Shown: piece after piece, positions 1 through 12,900 of the stretch
Numbering within the stretch: position 1 is the first letter of the stretch
Layout: the number at the start of each line of letters is the position of its first letter
NCBI GenBank assembly: GCA_028753945.1
Contig: JAPNXP010000002.1
Coordinates: 13,020,001 to 13,084,000, forward strand
Direction of reading: 5' to 3'
DNA length: 64,000 bases
DNA from: Hexactinellida sp. DTS-2022
Taxonomy: Eukaryota > Porifera > Hexactinellida
Made by a program: the position numbers and the translations under genes
Notes under the pieces: generated by a model
What the model saw: the letters and a program-made list of their open reading frames with translations, nothing else
Told to the model about the DNA's origin: nothing
Databases searched by the model: none

Positions 1-60
1 TACGAACAGATTTTGACGGTCCCCTAGGCCCCTGGTGTTCGTATTACTAGAGTCACTGTA
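1..60. repeat. Partial pogo-like inverted-repeat element (window-edge remnant)
   Basis: The bases share the block GACGGTCCCCT and TACGAACAGATTT with copies near 53044 and, more distantly, with elements at 15445-15584 and 25518-25660. The segment ends in CACTGTA, like the right ends of the pogo-like elements elsewhere. Only one end lies inside the window, so its length and target site cannot be judged. Confidence 0.45.
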
Positions 61-111
61 AATACTGGAAACAGAGATTTAATACTTTGTTCCACAGGCT
101 TCAGTCGCGCG

Positions 112-2325
112 ATGTCTTCCTCTAAACAGCTGAACACAGAGCTGCTCCCGGAGTTCTGTCTCTTCTGCGACAACTACTACACGGACCCAGTGATGCTGCC
201 CTGTCTGCACACCTGCTGTCGCAAGTGCGCGCTGCTCAACCAGTTCTGCAAGTCCTGCGAGGAGCAGTACACCCAGAAGGGCCGACACGGGTCCGGCTTC
301 CCCAACGACCTGCTCCTGTCGAACATAACTGCCATTAACAACGCCTGTCGGGTCTACAAAGACAACGACGAGAGCATCCTCTGCAAGAACTGCTGTCTCG
401 TGCCTACCTCCAAAGCAACCAACTTTTGTGTTGAGTGCAAAGTGTTCATTTGCAACTTTGATACGACCGCACATGTCCGCTTCGGCTCCGGAAAGCACAA
501 CTTTATAAAACTATCCACACTAATGACCTCCGATCTCCCAGACATTATCCCCAACAACCCCTTCATCGGCTGTCCCAACCACCCCTCCATACAAATAGAG
601 TACTTCTGCACCCTCTGCGATGAGCTGTTCTGCGAAGACTGCTCTAAGATATACCACAGCGACCACCCCACGCAGCTGGTGGATAACTTCATCGATAACC
701 AGAGGGAAGTAATAGAGGAGAAAGCCCAGGAATTGGAATCTAAGTTGTCGAACGGATTCCAGAAGGAATACCTGGTCCAGAGCAAGAAGCTGGAAGAGCA
801 GAAACTCCATTTGCTCGATAAGGTGAATAAGGATTTCGACTCTCTAGTTGAAAAGCTGCTCGAGCGTAGGAACACACTCGTCTACTCCATAATCAGCCAG
901 CACGACGAGCGCCTGAAGCTGCTACAGACCGTGTACGACAGGAACGAAATGCTCAACAGTAAAGTCAAGGAGTGCCTGGAAATGATTAAGGAATACACCG
1001 TGACATACCCGCCCAAGTACATCCTGCCTCTCGCGATGACACTCACACACAGACTGGACGACTTCGACTTCCACAACCCGGACATGGACCTGGACATCAC
1101 ACAGGTGGAGTACAGCGTTAAAGGGCTGCTCGAGTTGGTTAGCGAGTTTGAGAACATTGGACACGTGAACCCCATTCGGAGGCCAAAGCTGGAGACGCCG
1201 ATAGCCAAGTTCCCCAAGGACATCCTCAAGTCCGGCTGGGCCACGAAGGATACGGACACCGAGGAGCTGACCCTCGTGACCACTGCGGTTACGATGCACA
1301 GCAACCTACTAGTCGTGTTTAAGACGCACTGCAAGGGCCTGGCGCCTCCGAACTCGGCGGGGAGCAAGAACGAATCTCAATTCCGAATCACAACATTCGA
1401 CCCCTACTCCCCCACACGGAATCTGTTCCTGCCCAAGCTGCTGGAGGCAAAGTCCGTCGCTAACATGTTCGCACACAAGAACGGCTGCACCTACATAGTG
1501 GACAGGGCCGGGAAACAGCTGATCAAGCTGGACGACGGACTCAACGCGGTGCAAACAGTGGACCACAACCCGCAGCTCCAGCTGCTGGATGACCCGGTCT
1601 GCATTTGCTACGACAAAACCAACGCCAACTTCTTGGTGTACAACATGGTCAGCAATAACGTTAATGTGTTTGATGTGTCACTAAAGTACCTGAATACGTT
1701 CGCTGTTCCTGTTCAGCTCCCAAGCAACAGACTCACGAGGAGCCACAGCGAGATCCACAGACAGCTCCCCGTCTCGCCCCGCCCCCGCTCCAAGCAGAGC
1801 GCAGACGTGTTCTTCTCCTCGGACATGTTCCCCTCCTGCGAGGACAGCAAGGTCAGTATTAACCTGGCAGTCAACTCCAGAGAGACTGTCTTCTTCGTGC
1901 CTAACACCAAACAGGCGCTGTACGTGCTGGATAGCGAGGGCTCTCTGCTGAGGGAGATCAGTCTGAGGGACAGCATCAGTGAGGAGGCGGCCCACTCGCC
2001 TATCCAGAAGCAGACCAGTCAGGAGAGACCTCTCAAGGAGCTCGGCACTCTCAACAGAGGCCGCAAGAGATCGAACTCTAGCCCCAAGAGGCCCACACTC
2101 ACGCCGCCGCCCAGGGATAGAACGCCGAACTTTTCTACTTTTATTTGCATTAACGCGTCCGATAACATCTTCATTCACCAGAATAACACTATCCACATAT
2201 TCTCTCCGGACCTGGAGCTGGTCGTGCGAGAGCGGGTCCCCGAGTCCTACAGTCCCAAGACAATGAACGCCGATTTCTTCGGTCACATATTCTATACCAC
2301 GAACGATAGCATATTACTCTGCTAG
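112..2325 (+). CDS. TRIM family protein (RING, two B-boxes, coiled coil, probable NHL-like C-terminus)
   Basis: Single-exon gene of 737 residues. It is probably a RING-type E3 ubiquitin ligase of the tripartite-motif class. The RING is compact: C16/C19, C31/H33, C36/C39 and C46/C49. B-box 1 spans about 91-131 and B-box 2 about 154-190, both with clear Cys/His pairs. A charged coiled coil follows at about 195-310. The C-terminal half contains segments such as CTYIVDRAGKQLIKL (about 463), ETVFFVPNTKQALYVL (about 587) and DNIFIHQNNTIHIF (about 685). These look like blades of an NHL-type beta-propeller, as in TRIM2/3/32/71, but they are divergent and separated by a Ser/Pro/Arg-rich insert at about 545-570, so the propeller is inferred. 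The ATG lies 14 nt after TTCCACAG (91-97), a good splice acceptor. Codon use is strongly GC-ending. Substrate unknown. Confidence 0.82.
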   Translation: MSSSKQLNTELLPEFCLFCDNYYTDPVMLPCLHTCCRKCALLNQFCKSCEEQYTQKGRHGSGFPNDLLLSNITAINNACRVYKDNDESILCKNCCLVPTSKATNFCVECKVFICNFDTTAHVRFGSGKHNFIKLSTLMTSDLPDIIPNNPFIGCPNHPSIQIEYFCTLCDELFCEDCSKIYHSDHPTQLVDNFIDNQREVIEEKAQELESKLSNGFQKEYLVQSKKLEEQKLHLLDKVNKDFDSLVEKLLERRNTLVYSIISQHDERLKLLQTVYDRNEMLNSKVKECLEMIKEYTVTYPPKYILPLAMTLTHRLDDFDFHNPDMDLDITQVEYSVKGLLELVSEFENIGHVNPIRRPKLETPIAKFPKDILKSGWATKDTDTEELTLVTTAVTMHSNLLVVFKTHCKGLAPPNSAGSKNESQFRITTFDPYSPTRNLFLPKLLEAKSVANMFAHKNGCTYIVDRAGKQLIKLDDGLNAVQTVDHNPQLQLLDDPVCICYDKTNANFLVYNMVSNNVNVFDVSLKYLNTFAVPVQLPSNRLTRSHSEIHRQLPVSPRPRSKQSADVFFSSDMFPSCEDSKVSINLAVNSRETVFFVPNTKQALYVLDSEGSLLREISLRDSISEEAAHSPIQKQTSQERPLKELGTLNRGRKRSNSSPKRPTLTPPPRDRTPNFSTFICINASDNIFIHQNNTIHIFSPDLELVVRERVPESYSPKTMNADFFGHIFYTTNDSILLC

Positions 2326-3440
2326 TAGCAGAGCCCCACACAACGATGTTTGTAATTTGAATCTCTACTTTGTAAATAGCTCTCAGAACTGTCGAGCATT
2401 GTATTTAATTTGTATACAAATAGTATTTAATTAATTACTTAAGCATTGGTTTTAGCATTTCTGGTAATCCAACTGATCAAGTAAGTAATCTGAGCAAAAC
2501 TAAGTTTAACTAACATAAGGTATTCGCCAGGTGTACTTTTAGAAGTGACATTGGCTATCATGTAAGTTAGAAAGTAAGTGGGAGAAATATTTGAGGAATT
2601 AACTGCTAACTTTTAATTGTAAGGAAAATATACAAATCTTGGATTGTGCTAAAAATCGGATATATTATTTGTAAAGAAAAGTTAATATTTACTTCCCCTA
2701 ACATTATATAATGATAAATATTTACATTAAATTCGCCTAACATAACATCAACTGATGATAGGTATTACTTAGAACACATCATTTGTTAGATAGCATGCTT
2801 TGTCTTGTAAACTGTATTCATAATTATAATTATATTATGGTTAGTTTCAGTCCCTGATTTCATCTTGAGTCACCAGATGCATCCTATTACATAATTAGTA
2901 AAGAGTTTAAAAGTTTGACGTGACCCGACCGCCTCTCTCGTTATGAGTCATTTTTGGCTTAATTAAAAGTTAAAACTGCAATGTTTGCAATTTAATCTGT
3001 TATCTGCACTAAAATGAGGTTCAACACAACCCCATTCGTTGTTGATACTAACTTACTAGCTAACTTGCAAGCCAAGACAATACTATAACTAATATCATGT
3101 GTATCTCCCATTTTATACCCAACAGACGAATCAACAAACATTAGTGGAGTATTAATTAATTAATTAAGCATTTGCTCTAGTCAACTTTCTCTCCTGCTCA
3201 GATTTCAAACTACTTGGAAATACAAACTCTATTTCCTCGCTACATTCTACATGCATAGCATTGCATACTCTTATCTGCTCTCAGCAAATCTGTTGATTTA
3301 ATTAATCTTATCAGTATATTGCACAATTGATTTGTTAATTGCAGTAAGCTAGTGAATAACTGAGTATTTCTGTCTGCGGAGAGGATAATTACTCCATCGA
3401 ACCATAATCAGCAGTGATTACCAATCACATTCCTATCTAG
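2326..3440. other. AT-rich intergenic spacer
   Basis: It holds the 3' UTR of the TRIM gene and the upstream region of PUS1. It has many ATTAATTA runs and no ORF or inverted-repeat element that I could recognise. The sequence just before 3440 (CATTCCTATCTAG) looks like a splice acceptor for PUS1. Confidence 0.5.
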
Positions 3441-3451
3441 ACGCAGGACTA

Positions 3452-4950
3452 ATGCGTAGAAAGCTGTTGCATAACTGCTCTGAGGCCAGTAGGCTGAGCA
3501 GCAAGCGCCGCAAGTCCGACTCGCAGGAGAGTCCGACGGTGCAACTAACCGAAACTGCTCCCGTCGAGTTAGTAGGTACAGAGGTAGATAAGGCTAAGAG
3601 AATGAGCAGGAAAATGGTTGCTCTGTTCCTCTCGTACAACGGCTACGGCTACCACGGGATGCAGTTCAATGCTGGAATTAAGACAATAGAGGGAGAGCTG
3701 CTGCAGGCCGTCTGCAAGGCAGGAGCGATCGACGAGGAGAATATGTACCAACTGGGTAAGTACATAATACACAGCAACTCTCGTAATAAGTATAACCAAG
3801 TGTAAATTAACTTTGATATGCATCTGGGGAATAAATATAACTTCATTGTTAAGGTCGGTTATTGTAATCAAATTGCAGACCTTACACTTTGCTATTGACA
3901 ATTGCTTAATTAATACAACGGATAATGCATTAGCACACAGCCTTATAAGTACTGTACTACGGATATACACTGTCTGTTGTAGGGAACTTGAAGTTCCAGA
4001 GAGCTTCGAAAACCGACAAAGGGGTTTCTGCGGTCCGTCAGATAGTCTCTCTTAAAATGGATATTCTAAAGGACTACCTCGAAGCAATAAACTCCTTTCT
4101 CCCGTCCGGCATCCGCGTGCTGCGGGCACTGCGAGTTACGCAGTCCTTCAACGCTAAGCACTTCTGCTCGAGTCGCCACTACAGCTACCTGTGTCCCACC
4201 TTCGCATTCGCGCCATCCTACGAGCTCACCTATGAGGGCTACAGAATCGACAAGAGCACCATGGATAAGCTGCAGGCAGTGCTCGACACATTCAGAGGGA
4301 CCCACAACTTCCATAACTACACCAGCGCAGTGCTGGCCACCAGTCCCAGCTGCAACCGCTACATAATGCAGGTCAGCCTCGGGCTGCCCTTCGTAAGCCA
4401 GGAGACCGGCCTGGAGCTGATTTCAATACAGCTGCACGGGCAGAGCTTCATGCTGCACCAAATTAGAAAGATGATCGGGATAACAATCGCGGTTATGAAA
4501 CATTTCGCGGAAGAGGACATAATTCCGCGCTCATTCAACCTGGCCACCATCGAGACCCCCAAGGCCCCCTCTCTGGGCCTGCTGCTGGAGAGACAGGAGT
4601 TCAGGGGGTACAACAACAAGTTCGGACAGGACGGACTGCACCTCCCGATCCAGTGGGACAGCCTGGAGGGGTCCGTCACTGCTTTCAGAGACGAGTTTAT
4701 CTATCCTCACATCATACAGCAGGAGGCGGAGCACAAGTCTATGTTCCTCTGGCTGGGGAACCTCGGCAAACACAACTTTACAAATGATCCGGGCAAGGAA
4801 TTGCCCAAACAGGCTCCTGATGAGATCAAGGCATTATCTGATGCTAGCGAGACTCAAACAATTGCTGTAGACTCCACTGCTCACTCTAACAACGAGACTA
4901 TCCCTGGTTCTATTGCTGAAGCGACTCCATTGACTCATTCAATAGATTAA
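3452..4950 (+). CDS. PUS1: tRNA pseudouridine synthase 1 (PUS1), two exons
   Basis: Exons 3452-3755 and 3983-4950 join in phase 1 (intron 227 bp, GTAAGT...TTGTAG) to give 423 residues. The TruA-family catalytic motif RASKTDKGVSA is formed just past the junction, with catalytic Asp at residue 113. Other PUS1 landmarks are ALFLSYNGYGYHGMQFN near residue 54, GTHNFHNYTS, QSFMLHQIRKMIG and the C-terminal IYPHIIQQE. The family converts uridine to pseudouridine in tRNAs and some mRNAs. In animals one gene supplies nuclear and mitochondrial forms. The 50-residue leader before the domain is basic (SSKRRKSDS) and could be an NLS or a weak mitochondrial signal; Met51 (3602) is an alternative start. The tail after about residue 370 is low-complexity Ser/Thr. 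An acceptor-like CTATCTAG ends at 3440, 11 nt before the ATG. Confidence 0.95.
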
Positions 4951-4978
4951 TTAAAGAGAACATTCCAAATATATAATA

Positions 4979-5158
4979 CAGTCGATTCCGCTTAATAGAG
5001 TCTCCTCGGGACCAGTTGCTTTGACCGATTAAGCGGAGAAATTTATTAACCGAAATATTTTAAACAAAATGTAATTCCGTCCTATAAATCTTGTGAAATT
5101 TTGAGCCGATTAAGCGGAGAAATCTATTAACCGTGGTTCTATTAAGCGGAGTCGACTG
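4979..5158. mobile_element. Pogo-like MITE with CAGTCGA termini
   Basis: A 180-bp non-autonomous element. The left end CAGTCGATTCCGCTTAATAG and the right end CTATTAAGCGGAGTCGACTG are imperfect inverted repeats. An internal repeat of GATTAAGCGGAGAAAT occurs twice. A TA dinucleotide precedes the left end, and TG follows the right end instead of TA. It lies 28 bp after the PUS1 stop codon, so it may form part of that 3' UTR. Confidence 0.75.
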
Positions 5159-5162
5159 TGTT

Positions 5163-5252
5163 CTCAAGTTTTATTGGATTATTCCAAATATACTCAAGTT
5201 TTATTGGATTATTCCAAATATACTCAGGTGTTATTGGATTATTAAACTAGCA
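5163..5252. repeat. 30-bp tandem repeat, three copies
   Basis: The unit TCAAGTTTTATTGGATTA + TTCCAAATATAC is repeated with a 30-bp period. The third copy carries GGTG in place of AGTT. Confidence 0.85.
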
Positions 5253-6935
5253 TGGTACGTATTCCAACCACAAATAAACGTTATTAGTACAAGCTGCTCG
5301 TCCCCTCTACGCGCGTCCTTACAACTTGTACTCGGGTCTTCGGCCCTCGCTTGTATTTAAAGCATGTTCCTTTTCAAATTATATGTCGTTCTTGATAAGT
5401 GGCCCTACTAGTCTATTAAAATATTCGTGGACCATAGCTATCGGTTTATATAAGGACAGAGCATGCTATGGACAGAGTAAATAAATTTAAAATTTATGCT
5501 AAATAGAACAGAGAATTTTCTAGATATTAAAGCTTGTCCGTGTATAATAATATACAGACTCCAAATATAAAATTAAATATTACTAATGAACTGTAAAACT
5601 CTGTACCAAGGCACCCCTAACTTTTGGCTGTGGAGAAGTTATTGTATTGAATGATAATAATTTGATATCAAATAGACACAATGGATTGTTAGAAATCTAT
5701 GGCTACTTTTGCTAGACAGACGAAACACAAATATCTGATTAGATGCATGAACTTCCTCTCGACCAGTTAGGTTACTGTCTGAGTTAGCCATTCTATATTG
5801 CACACTTAACAATTGACAGAGACACTAAAAAAATCAATTTATACTAATTGAATGCTAGCTGCTACAGTCGAAATCGGGATTTTTTGCCACGGGTTTTTTG
5901 CCTCTCCGGGTTATTTTGCCTCATTGCTTCTCCTTGTTTCTTCATAATCTCATAGCACTGTATAATGTTAAATACGGGTTTTTTGCGTATCGGTTTTTTT
6001 TGCCTCTTTTTCCATGCATTTAGGGTGGCAAAAAAACCCGATTTCGACTTTAGTCCATACTGGGACAACCCTCGAAATTTATTGGTCAAAGCGTTTGTCA
6101 CCCTTTGAGATGGAAGATTTGAATCTTTTTTATGGATATTTGAACTATTTTGTAGATACAGTATTCCCTACCCCCTGCCATATTTCAAGTCTGTCTCCTC
6201 AATCAATTCTTAACAAAACAACAAACAAACAAAAATTTTGTGAATTAATATACAAGACCAAATATAACCTTCTAAAACTTGAGTAGATCTGTGAATTTAT
6301 TGAAAAGTTGAGTAGATTTGGATTGCTTGGCAAATACTTGTGCGGTATTGGAATTATTTTGTAAAACTTGAATAGATTTGGAAAGATTTAGTTTTATATT
6401 TGAGTGTCAGTAAAAAGTTGAGTATATTTGAAAATAATGAAAAAACTTGGTATTTTTGGAATTTTCCCATTGATTAAATATATTTGGAATTTGCCCATTG
6501 ATTAAATATATTTGTAATATACACGCACCAAGTTTGTAGACTGATGATTTATTGAGTCACTTGAATCTACATCAAGAGTGCACGGACGGCATTTCAGTGT
6601 CACAACAGAGGGTATAGTTGACCCAACTAGACGTTAGCAATAATACCAGTGACTAGGATAACTAAGCTTATTCATTGCAACCAACATCTCTGTAATAGAT
6701 AGGCTCATATCTGATACAGTAGTTACGTACTGACTGCGTGCTGTCTTGGAGTCGACTTTGTTTAGGTTTAGGTGTATATATAAATATAAATATATATATG
6801 TGTGTGCTACAACCATAGAGTGTATACTGCGCTGGCTTTGAGCAGTTGTGAGAACATATAATAGATATTTTAGGCACAAACGCGTTATATTTATTTAACT
6901 AACAATCGTTACAACGCGTACAGTGCAGATATTGT
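5253..6935. other. AT-rich intergenic spacer with degenerate repeats
   Basis: Between PUS1 and the spectraplakin-type gene. It contains the foldback element listed at 5866-6049. At about 6280-6530 there is a stretch of loosely repeated AAACTTGAGTAGATTTGGA-like units and a tandem of CCCATTGATTAAATATATTT. No coding sequence is supported. The 90-codon ORF at 6014 starts inside the foldback element and is not credible. Confidence 0.5.
5866..6049. mobile_element. Foldback MITE (AGTCGAAATCGGG termini)
   Basis: A 184-bp element with left end AGTCGAAATCGGGATTTTTT and right end AAAAAACCCGATTTCGACT in inverted orientation. The interior has further TTTTTTGCC repeats. No clear target duplication. Confidence 0.7.
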
Positions 6936-6943
6936 AGCGAATA

Positions 6944-9900
6944 ATGACAGATAATAACCTACTGCGGTCCCCGAAGAACCCCAATGTTAGATCTCCGTTC
7001 AGAAACTCTCTCCAGGAAAGCTTCGACTACCACGACTACCAAGACGTGGCAAAGGTAGGCTCTCCCTTCGGGCCCCGCTCCCAGAGCCCCGAGCAGCCCC
7101 CGGGGGCCGGCGCCCTCAAGGGGGGCAGCCAGACCAACGAGGGGTACGAGCAGAGCCGGATGGAGGTCGCAGGTGACTTTATTTCAGTCTCCATTTACAG
7201 AATACAGATAACTCCCGTTATAACGAGATAATCGAAGGGACCCTTGGGTTATCTCGATATAAGCGGGTATTTCGTAGTTTGCTGTAGTTTTATTATTGTT
7301 TGTGTAGCGTTGCATGAAGCCCTGCAGAAGAAGACCTTCACTAGATGGATGAACTCGCATCTCGACAAGGTTAGTGACAGCTCGCACCAACTCGTGTCTC
7401 ACGGCCTCTCTTTAGGTTAACCAGCGGGTACAGAACCTGTACACGGACCTGGCCACGGGAGAGAAGCTGGCTCTCTTGCTGACGATGCTGACGGACGAAC
7501 CGATTGTGAGAATATATATAAACAGTGTTACAATATAACTCGTTATTGTGTATACTATCTCAGTCCCCTTGAAAGTCTTATCAATACAATTACAAATTAC
7601 ACCGGTTAAAATACGAATTGCGGAAAGAAGTATACATTTTGACGTTCCCTTGTTGTTCGTACTAACGAGGTTCTGTCGCGCCAAAATTGGTCCGAGTCAA
7701 AACTGGCCGGCTTACCAATTTTGATCTTGACCATTTTTCGTGACAGTTCTACTGTAGTATAACCGTTTTGTTATTGTTGTTTGTTTTAGAAATTGCCTGA
7801 GAGAGGTCATATGCGTTTCCACAATGTAAACAACACAAATTATGTGCTAGACTTCATAAAGAACAGAAAGGTAACACAACACAGAATGCATAGTATAGTA
7901 TTGTCTTATCAGCTGTTCAGACTAACTCGCATTTAGCTGCTAACATTCTGTATGAATAGTGATGTCCCTGCTACTGAGTCTCTGTGTGTAGATTAAGCTG
8001 GTGGGGATAGGAGCTGAGGATATCGTAGACGGAAAGAGGAACCTAATCCTGGGTCTCATCTGGACTATAATCCTGCACTTCCAGGTAAGAATCAGCTGTT
8101 TATGCTAGCTAGTTCATACTTGCCATCCATTTCCTGGTAAAAAGATAGTATCCTGGATTTGATATTTGTATTTATTCCTGGGGTTTCCCGCGATTTCCAT
8201 TGTTAAATGCTCGAAAATAGATATACTATAGTTTCTATTACTCTTTTGAGTTTTTTCTGGAAAATAACATTATTGTGTACACTAAGCCAGTATAAAGGGA
8301 CGGTTCGATATTTACATTTTTGGCTATTTTGTAATACAAATGATCTGTCACTGGATCCCAGGAGGTCGGCAAGTCCGCTAGCCTGTCACTGCACTCCACA
8401 GATATCTATGATAGTCACGCAGTCTGGCAAGGACCCCAAGAAGGAGATCATAGAGTGGGCTAGGAATGCTACGGAGGGCTACTATGACGTCAGCATTAAC
8501 GACCTCACCACCAGCTGGACGGACGGACTCGCCTTCTCTGCGCTCATCCACAGACATAGACCCGACCTCATAGACATCACGCGGCTGGACAAGAACAAGC
8601 CCATTGAGAACATGCACTACGCTTTCCAGGTGGCATATGAGGGGCTCTACGTGACGTCACTGCTGGAGCCAGAAGGTAGGCCACCATCCCTTCTAACAAT
8701 ATAGTGCCACAACATCACAATAATCACATATGAAATTACCTCGACAGATAAATCAATTTTCATCTTTTAAATTTATACTTGCGACCCTGTAGTTAGTGTG
8801 TGTGTTTAGACATGGCTAAGGGCGTACAACACTGTAGTTAGTGTGTGTGTTTAGACATGACTAAGGGCGTACAACACTGTAGTTAGTGTGTGTGTTTAGA
8901 CATGGCTAAGGACGTACAACACTGTAGTTAGTGTGTGTGTTTAGACATGGCTAAGGGCGTACAACACTGTAGTTAGTGTGTGTGTTTAGACATGGCTAAG
9001 GGCGTACAACACTGTAGTTAGTGTGTGTGTTTAGACATGGCTAAGGACGTACAACACTGTAGTTAGTGTGTGTGTTTAGACATGGCTAAGGACGTACAAC
9101 ACTGTAGTTAGTGTGTGTGTTTAGACATGGCTAAGGGCGTACAACACTGTAGTTAGTGTGTGTGTTTAGACATGACTAAGGGCGTACAACACTGTAGTTA
9201 GTGTGTGTGTTTAGACATGGCTAAGGACGTACAACACTGTAGTTAGTGTGTGTGTTTAGACATGGCTAAGGGCGTACAACACTGTAGTTAGTGTGTGTGT
9301 TTAGACATGGCTATGGACGTACAACACTGTAGTTAGTGTGTGTGTTTAGACATGGCTAAGGACGTACAACACTGTAGTTAGTGTGTGTGTTTAGACATGG
9401 CTAAGGGCGTACAACACTGTAGTTAGTGTGTGTGTTTAGACATGGCTAAGGACGTACAACACTGTAGTTAGTGTGTGTGTTTAGACATGGCTAAGGGCGT
9501 ACAACACTGTAGTTAGTGTGTGTGTTTAGACATGGCTAAGGACGTACAACACTGTAGTTAGTGTGTGTGTTTAGACATGGCTAAGGACGTACAACACTGT
9601 AGTTAGTGTGTGTGTTTAGACATGGCTAAGGGCGTACAACACTGTAGTTAGTGTGTGTGTTTAGACATGGCTAAGGGCGTACAACACTGTAGTTAGTGTG
9701 TGTGTTTAGACATGGCTAAGGACGTACAACACTGTAGTTAGTGTGTGTGTTTAGACATGGCTAAGGGCGTACAACACTGTAGTTAGTGTGTGTGTTTAGA
9801 CATGGCTAAGGGCGTACAACACTGTAGTTAGTGTGTGTGTTTAGACATGGCTAAGGACGTACAACACTGTAGTTAGTGTGTGTGTTTAGACATGGCTAAG

Positions 9901-12900
9901 GGCGTACAACACTGTAGTTAGTGTGTGTGTTTAGACATGGCTATGGACGTACAACACTGTAGTTAGTGTGTGTGTTTAGACATGGCTAAGGGCGTACAAC
10001 ACTGTAGTTAGTGTGTGTGTTTAGACATGGCTAAGGACGTACAACACTGTAGTTAGTGTGTGTGTTTAGACATGGCTAAGGACGTACAACACTGTAGTTA
10101 GTGTGTGTGTTTAGACATGGCTAAGGACGTACAACACTGTAGTTAGTGTGTGTGTTTAGACATGGCTAAGGACGTACAACACTGTAGTTAGTGTGTGTGT
10201 TTAGACATGGCTAAGGGCGTACAACACTGTAGTTAGTGTGTGTGTTTAGACATGGCTATGGACGTACAACACTGTAGTTAGTGTGTGTGTTTAGACATGG
10301 CTAAGGACGTACAACACTGTAGTTAGTGTGTGTGTTTAGACATGGCTATGGACGTACAACACTGTAGTTAGTGTGTGTGTTTAGACATGGCTAAGGACGT
10401 ACAACACTGTAGTTAGTGTGTGTGTTTAGACATGGCTAAGGACGTACAACACTGTAGTTAGTGTGTGTGTTTAGACATGGCTAAGGACGTACAACACTGT
10501 AGTTAGTGTGTGTGTTTAGACATGGCTAAGGGCGTACAACACTGTAGTTAGTGTGTGTGTTTAGACATGGCTATGGACGTACAACACTGTAGTTAGTGTG
10601 TGTGTTTAGACATGGCTATGGACGTACAACACTGTAGTTAGTGTGTGTGTTTAGACATGGCTAAGGGCGTACAACACTGTAGTTAGTGTGTGTGTTTAGA
10701 CATGGCTAAGGACGTACAACACTGTAGTTAGTGTGTGTGTTTAGACATGGCTAAGGGCGTACAACACTGTAGTTAGTGTGTGTTTAGACATGGCTAAGGG
10801 CGTACAACACTGTAGTTAGTGTGTGTGTTTAGACATGGCTAAGGGCGTACAACACTGTAGTTAGTGTGTGTGTTTAGACATGGCTAAGGACGTACAACAC
10901 TGTAGTTAGTGTGTGTGTTTAGACATGGCTAAGGACGTACAACACTGTAGTTAGTGTGTGTGTTTAGACATGGCTAAGGGCGTACAACACTGTAGTTAGT
11001 GTGTGTGTTTAGACATGGCTAAGGGCGTACAACACTGTAGTTAGTGTGTGTGTTTAGACATGGCTAAGGGCGTACAACACTGTAGTTAGTGTGTGTGTTT
11101 AGACATGACTAAGGGCGTACAACACTGTAGTTAGTGTGTGTGTTTAGACATGGCTATGGACGTACAACACTGTAGTTAGTGTGTGTGTTTAGACATGGCT
11201 AAGGGCGTACAACACTGTAGTTAGTGTGTGTGTTTAGACATGGCTATGGACGTACAACACTGTAGTTAGTGTGTGTGTTTAGACATGGCTAAGGACGTAC
11301 AACACTGTAGTTAGTGTGTGTGTTTAGACATGGCTAAGGACGTACAACACTGTAGTTAGTGTGTGTGTTTAGACATGGCTAAGGGCGTACAACACTGTAG
11401 TTAGTGTGTGTGTTTAGACATGGCTAAGGGCGTACAACACTGTAGTTAGTGTGTGTGTTTAGACATGGCTAAGGGCGTACAACACTGTAGTTAGTGTGTG
11501 TGTTTAGACATGGCTAAGGGCGTACAACACTGTAGTTAGTGTGTGTGTTTAGACATGGCTAAGGACGTACAACACTGTAGTTAGTGTGTGTGTTTAGACA
11601 TGGCTAAGGACGTACAACACTGTAGTTAGTGTGTGTGTTTAGACATGGCTATGGACGTACAACACTGTAGTTAGTGTGTGTGTTTAGACATGGCTAAGGA
11701 CGTACAACACTGTAGTTAGTGTGTGTGTTTAGACATGACTAAGGGCGTACAACACTGTAGTTAGTGTGTTTAGTTAGACATGGCTAAGGACGTACAACAC
11801 TGTAGTTAGTGTGTGTGTTTAGACATGGCTAAGGGCGTACAACACTGTAGTTAGTGTGTGTGTTTAGACATGGCTAAGGGCGTACAACACTGTAGTTAGT
11901 GTGTGTGTTTAGACATGGCTAAGGGCGTACAACACTGTAGTTAGTGTGTGTGTTTAGACATGACTAAGGGCGTACAACACTGTAGTTAGTGTGTGTGTTT
12001 AGACATGGCTATGGACGTACAACACTGTAGTTAGTGTGTGTGTTTAGACATGGCTAAGGGCGTACAACACTGTAGTTAGTGTGTGTGTTTAGACATGGCT
12101 ATGGACGTACAACACTGTAGTTAGTGTGTGTGTTTAGACATGGCTAAGGACGTACAACACTGTAGTTAGTGTGTGTGTTTAGACATGGCTAAGGGCGTAC
12201 AACACTGTAGTTAGTGTGTGTGTTTAGACATGGCTAAGGACGTACAACACTGTAGTTAGTGTGTGTGTTTAGACATGGCTAAGGACGTACAACACTGTAG
12301 TTAGTGTGTGTGTTTAGACATGGCTATGGACGTACAACACTGTAGTTAGTGTGTGTGTTTAGACATGGCTAAGGGCGTACAACACTGTAGTTAGTGTGTG
12401 TGTTTAGACATGGCTAAGGGCGTACAACACTGTAGTTAGTGTGTGTGTTTAGACATGGCTAAGGACGTACAACACTGTAGTTAGTGTGTGTGTTTAGACA
12501 TGGCTAAGGACGTACAACACTGTAGTTAGTGTGTGTGTTTAGACATGGCTAAGGGCGTACAACACTGTAGTTAGTGTGTGTGTTTAGACATGGCTAAGGA
12601 CGTACAACACTGTAGTTAGTGTGTGTGTTTAGACATGGCTAAGGACGTACAACACTGTAGTTAGTGTGTGTGTTTAGACATGGCTATGGACGTACAACAC
12701 TGTAGTTAGTGTGTGTGTTTAGACATGGCTAAGGGCGTACAACACTGTAGTTAGTGTGTGTGTTTAGACATGGCTAAGGGCGTACAACACTGTAGTTAGT
12801 GTGTGTGTTTAGACATGGCTAAGGACGTACAACACTGTAGTTAGTGTGTGTGTTTAGACATGGCTAAGGACGTACAACACTGTAGTTAGTGTGTGTGTTT

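Noticed and set aside
79-2286. Antisense ORFs over the TRIM gene (and similar antisense ORFs over spectraplakin and SMCR8 exons)
   Set aside because: They are frame shadows caused by GC-ending codons; none shows domain features or splice signals.
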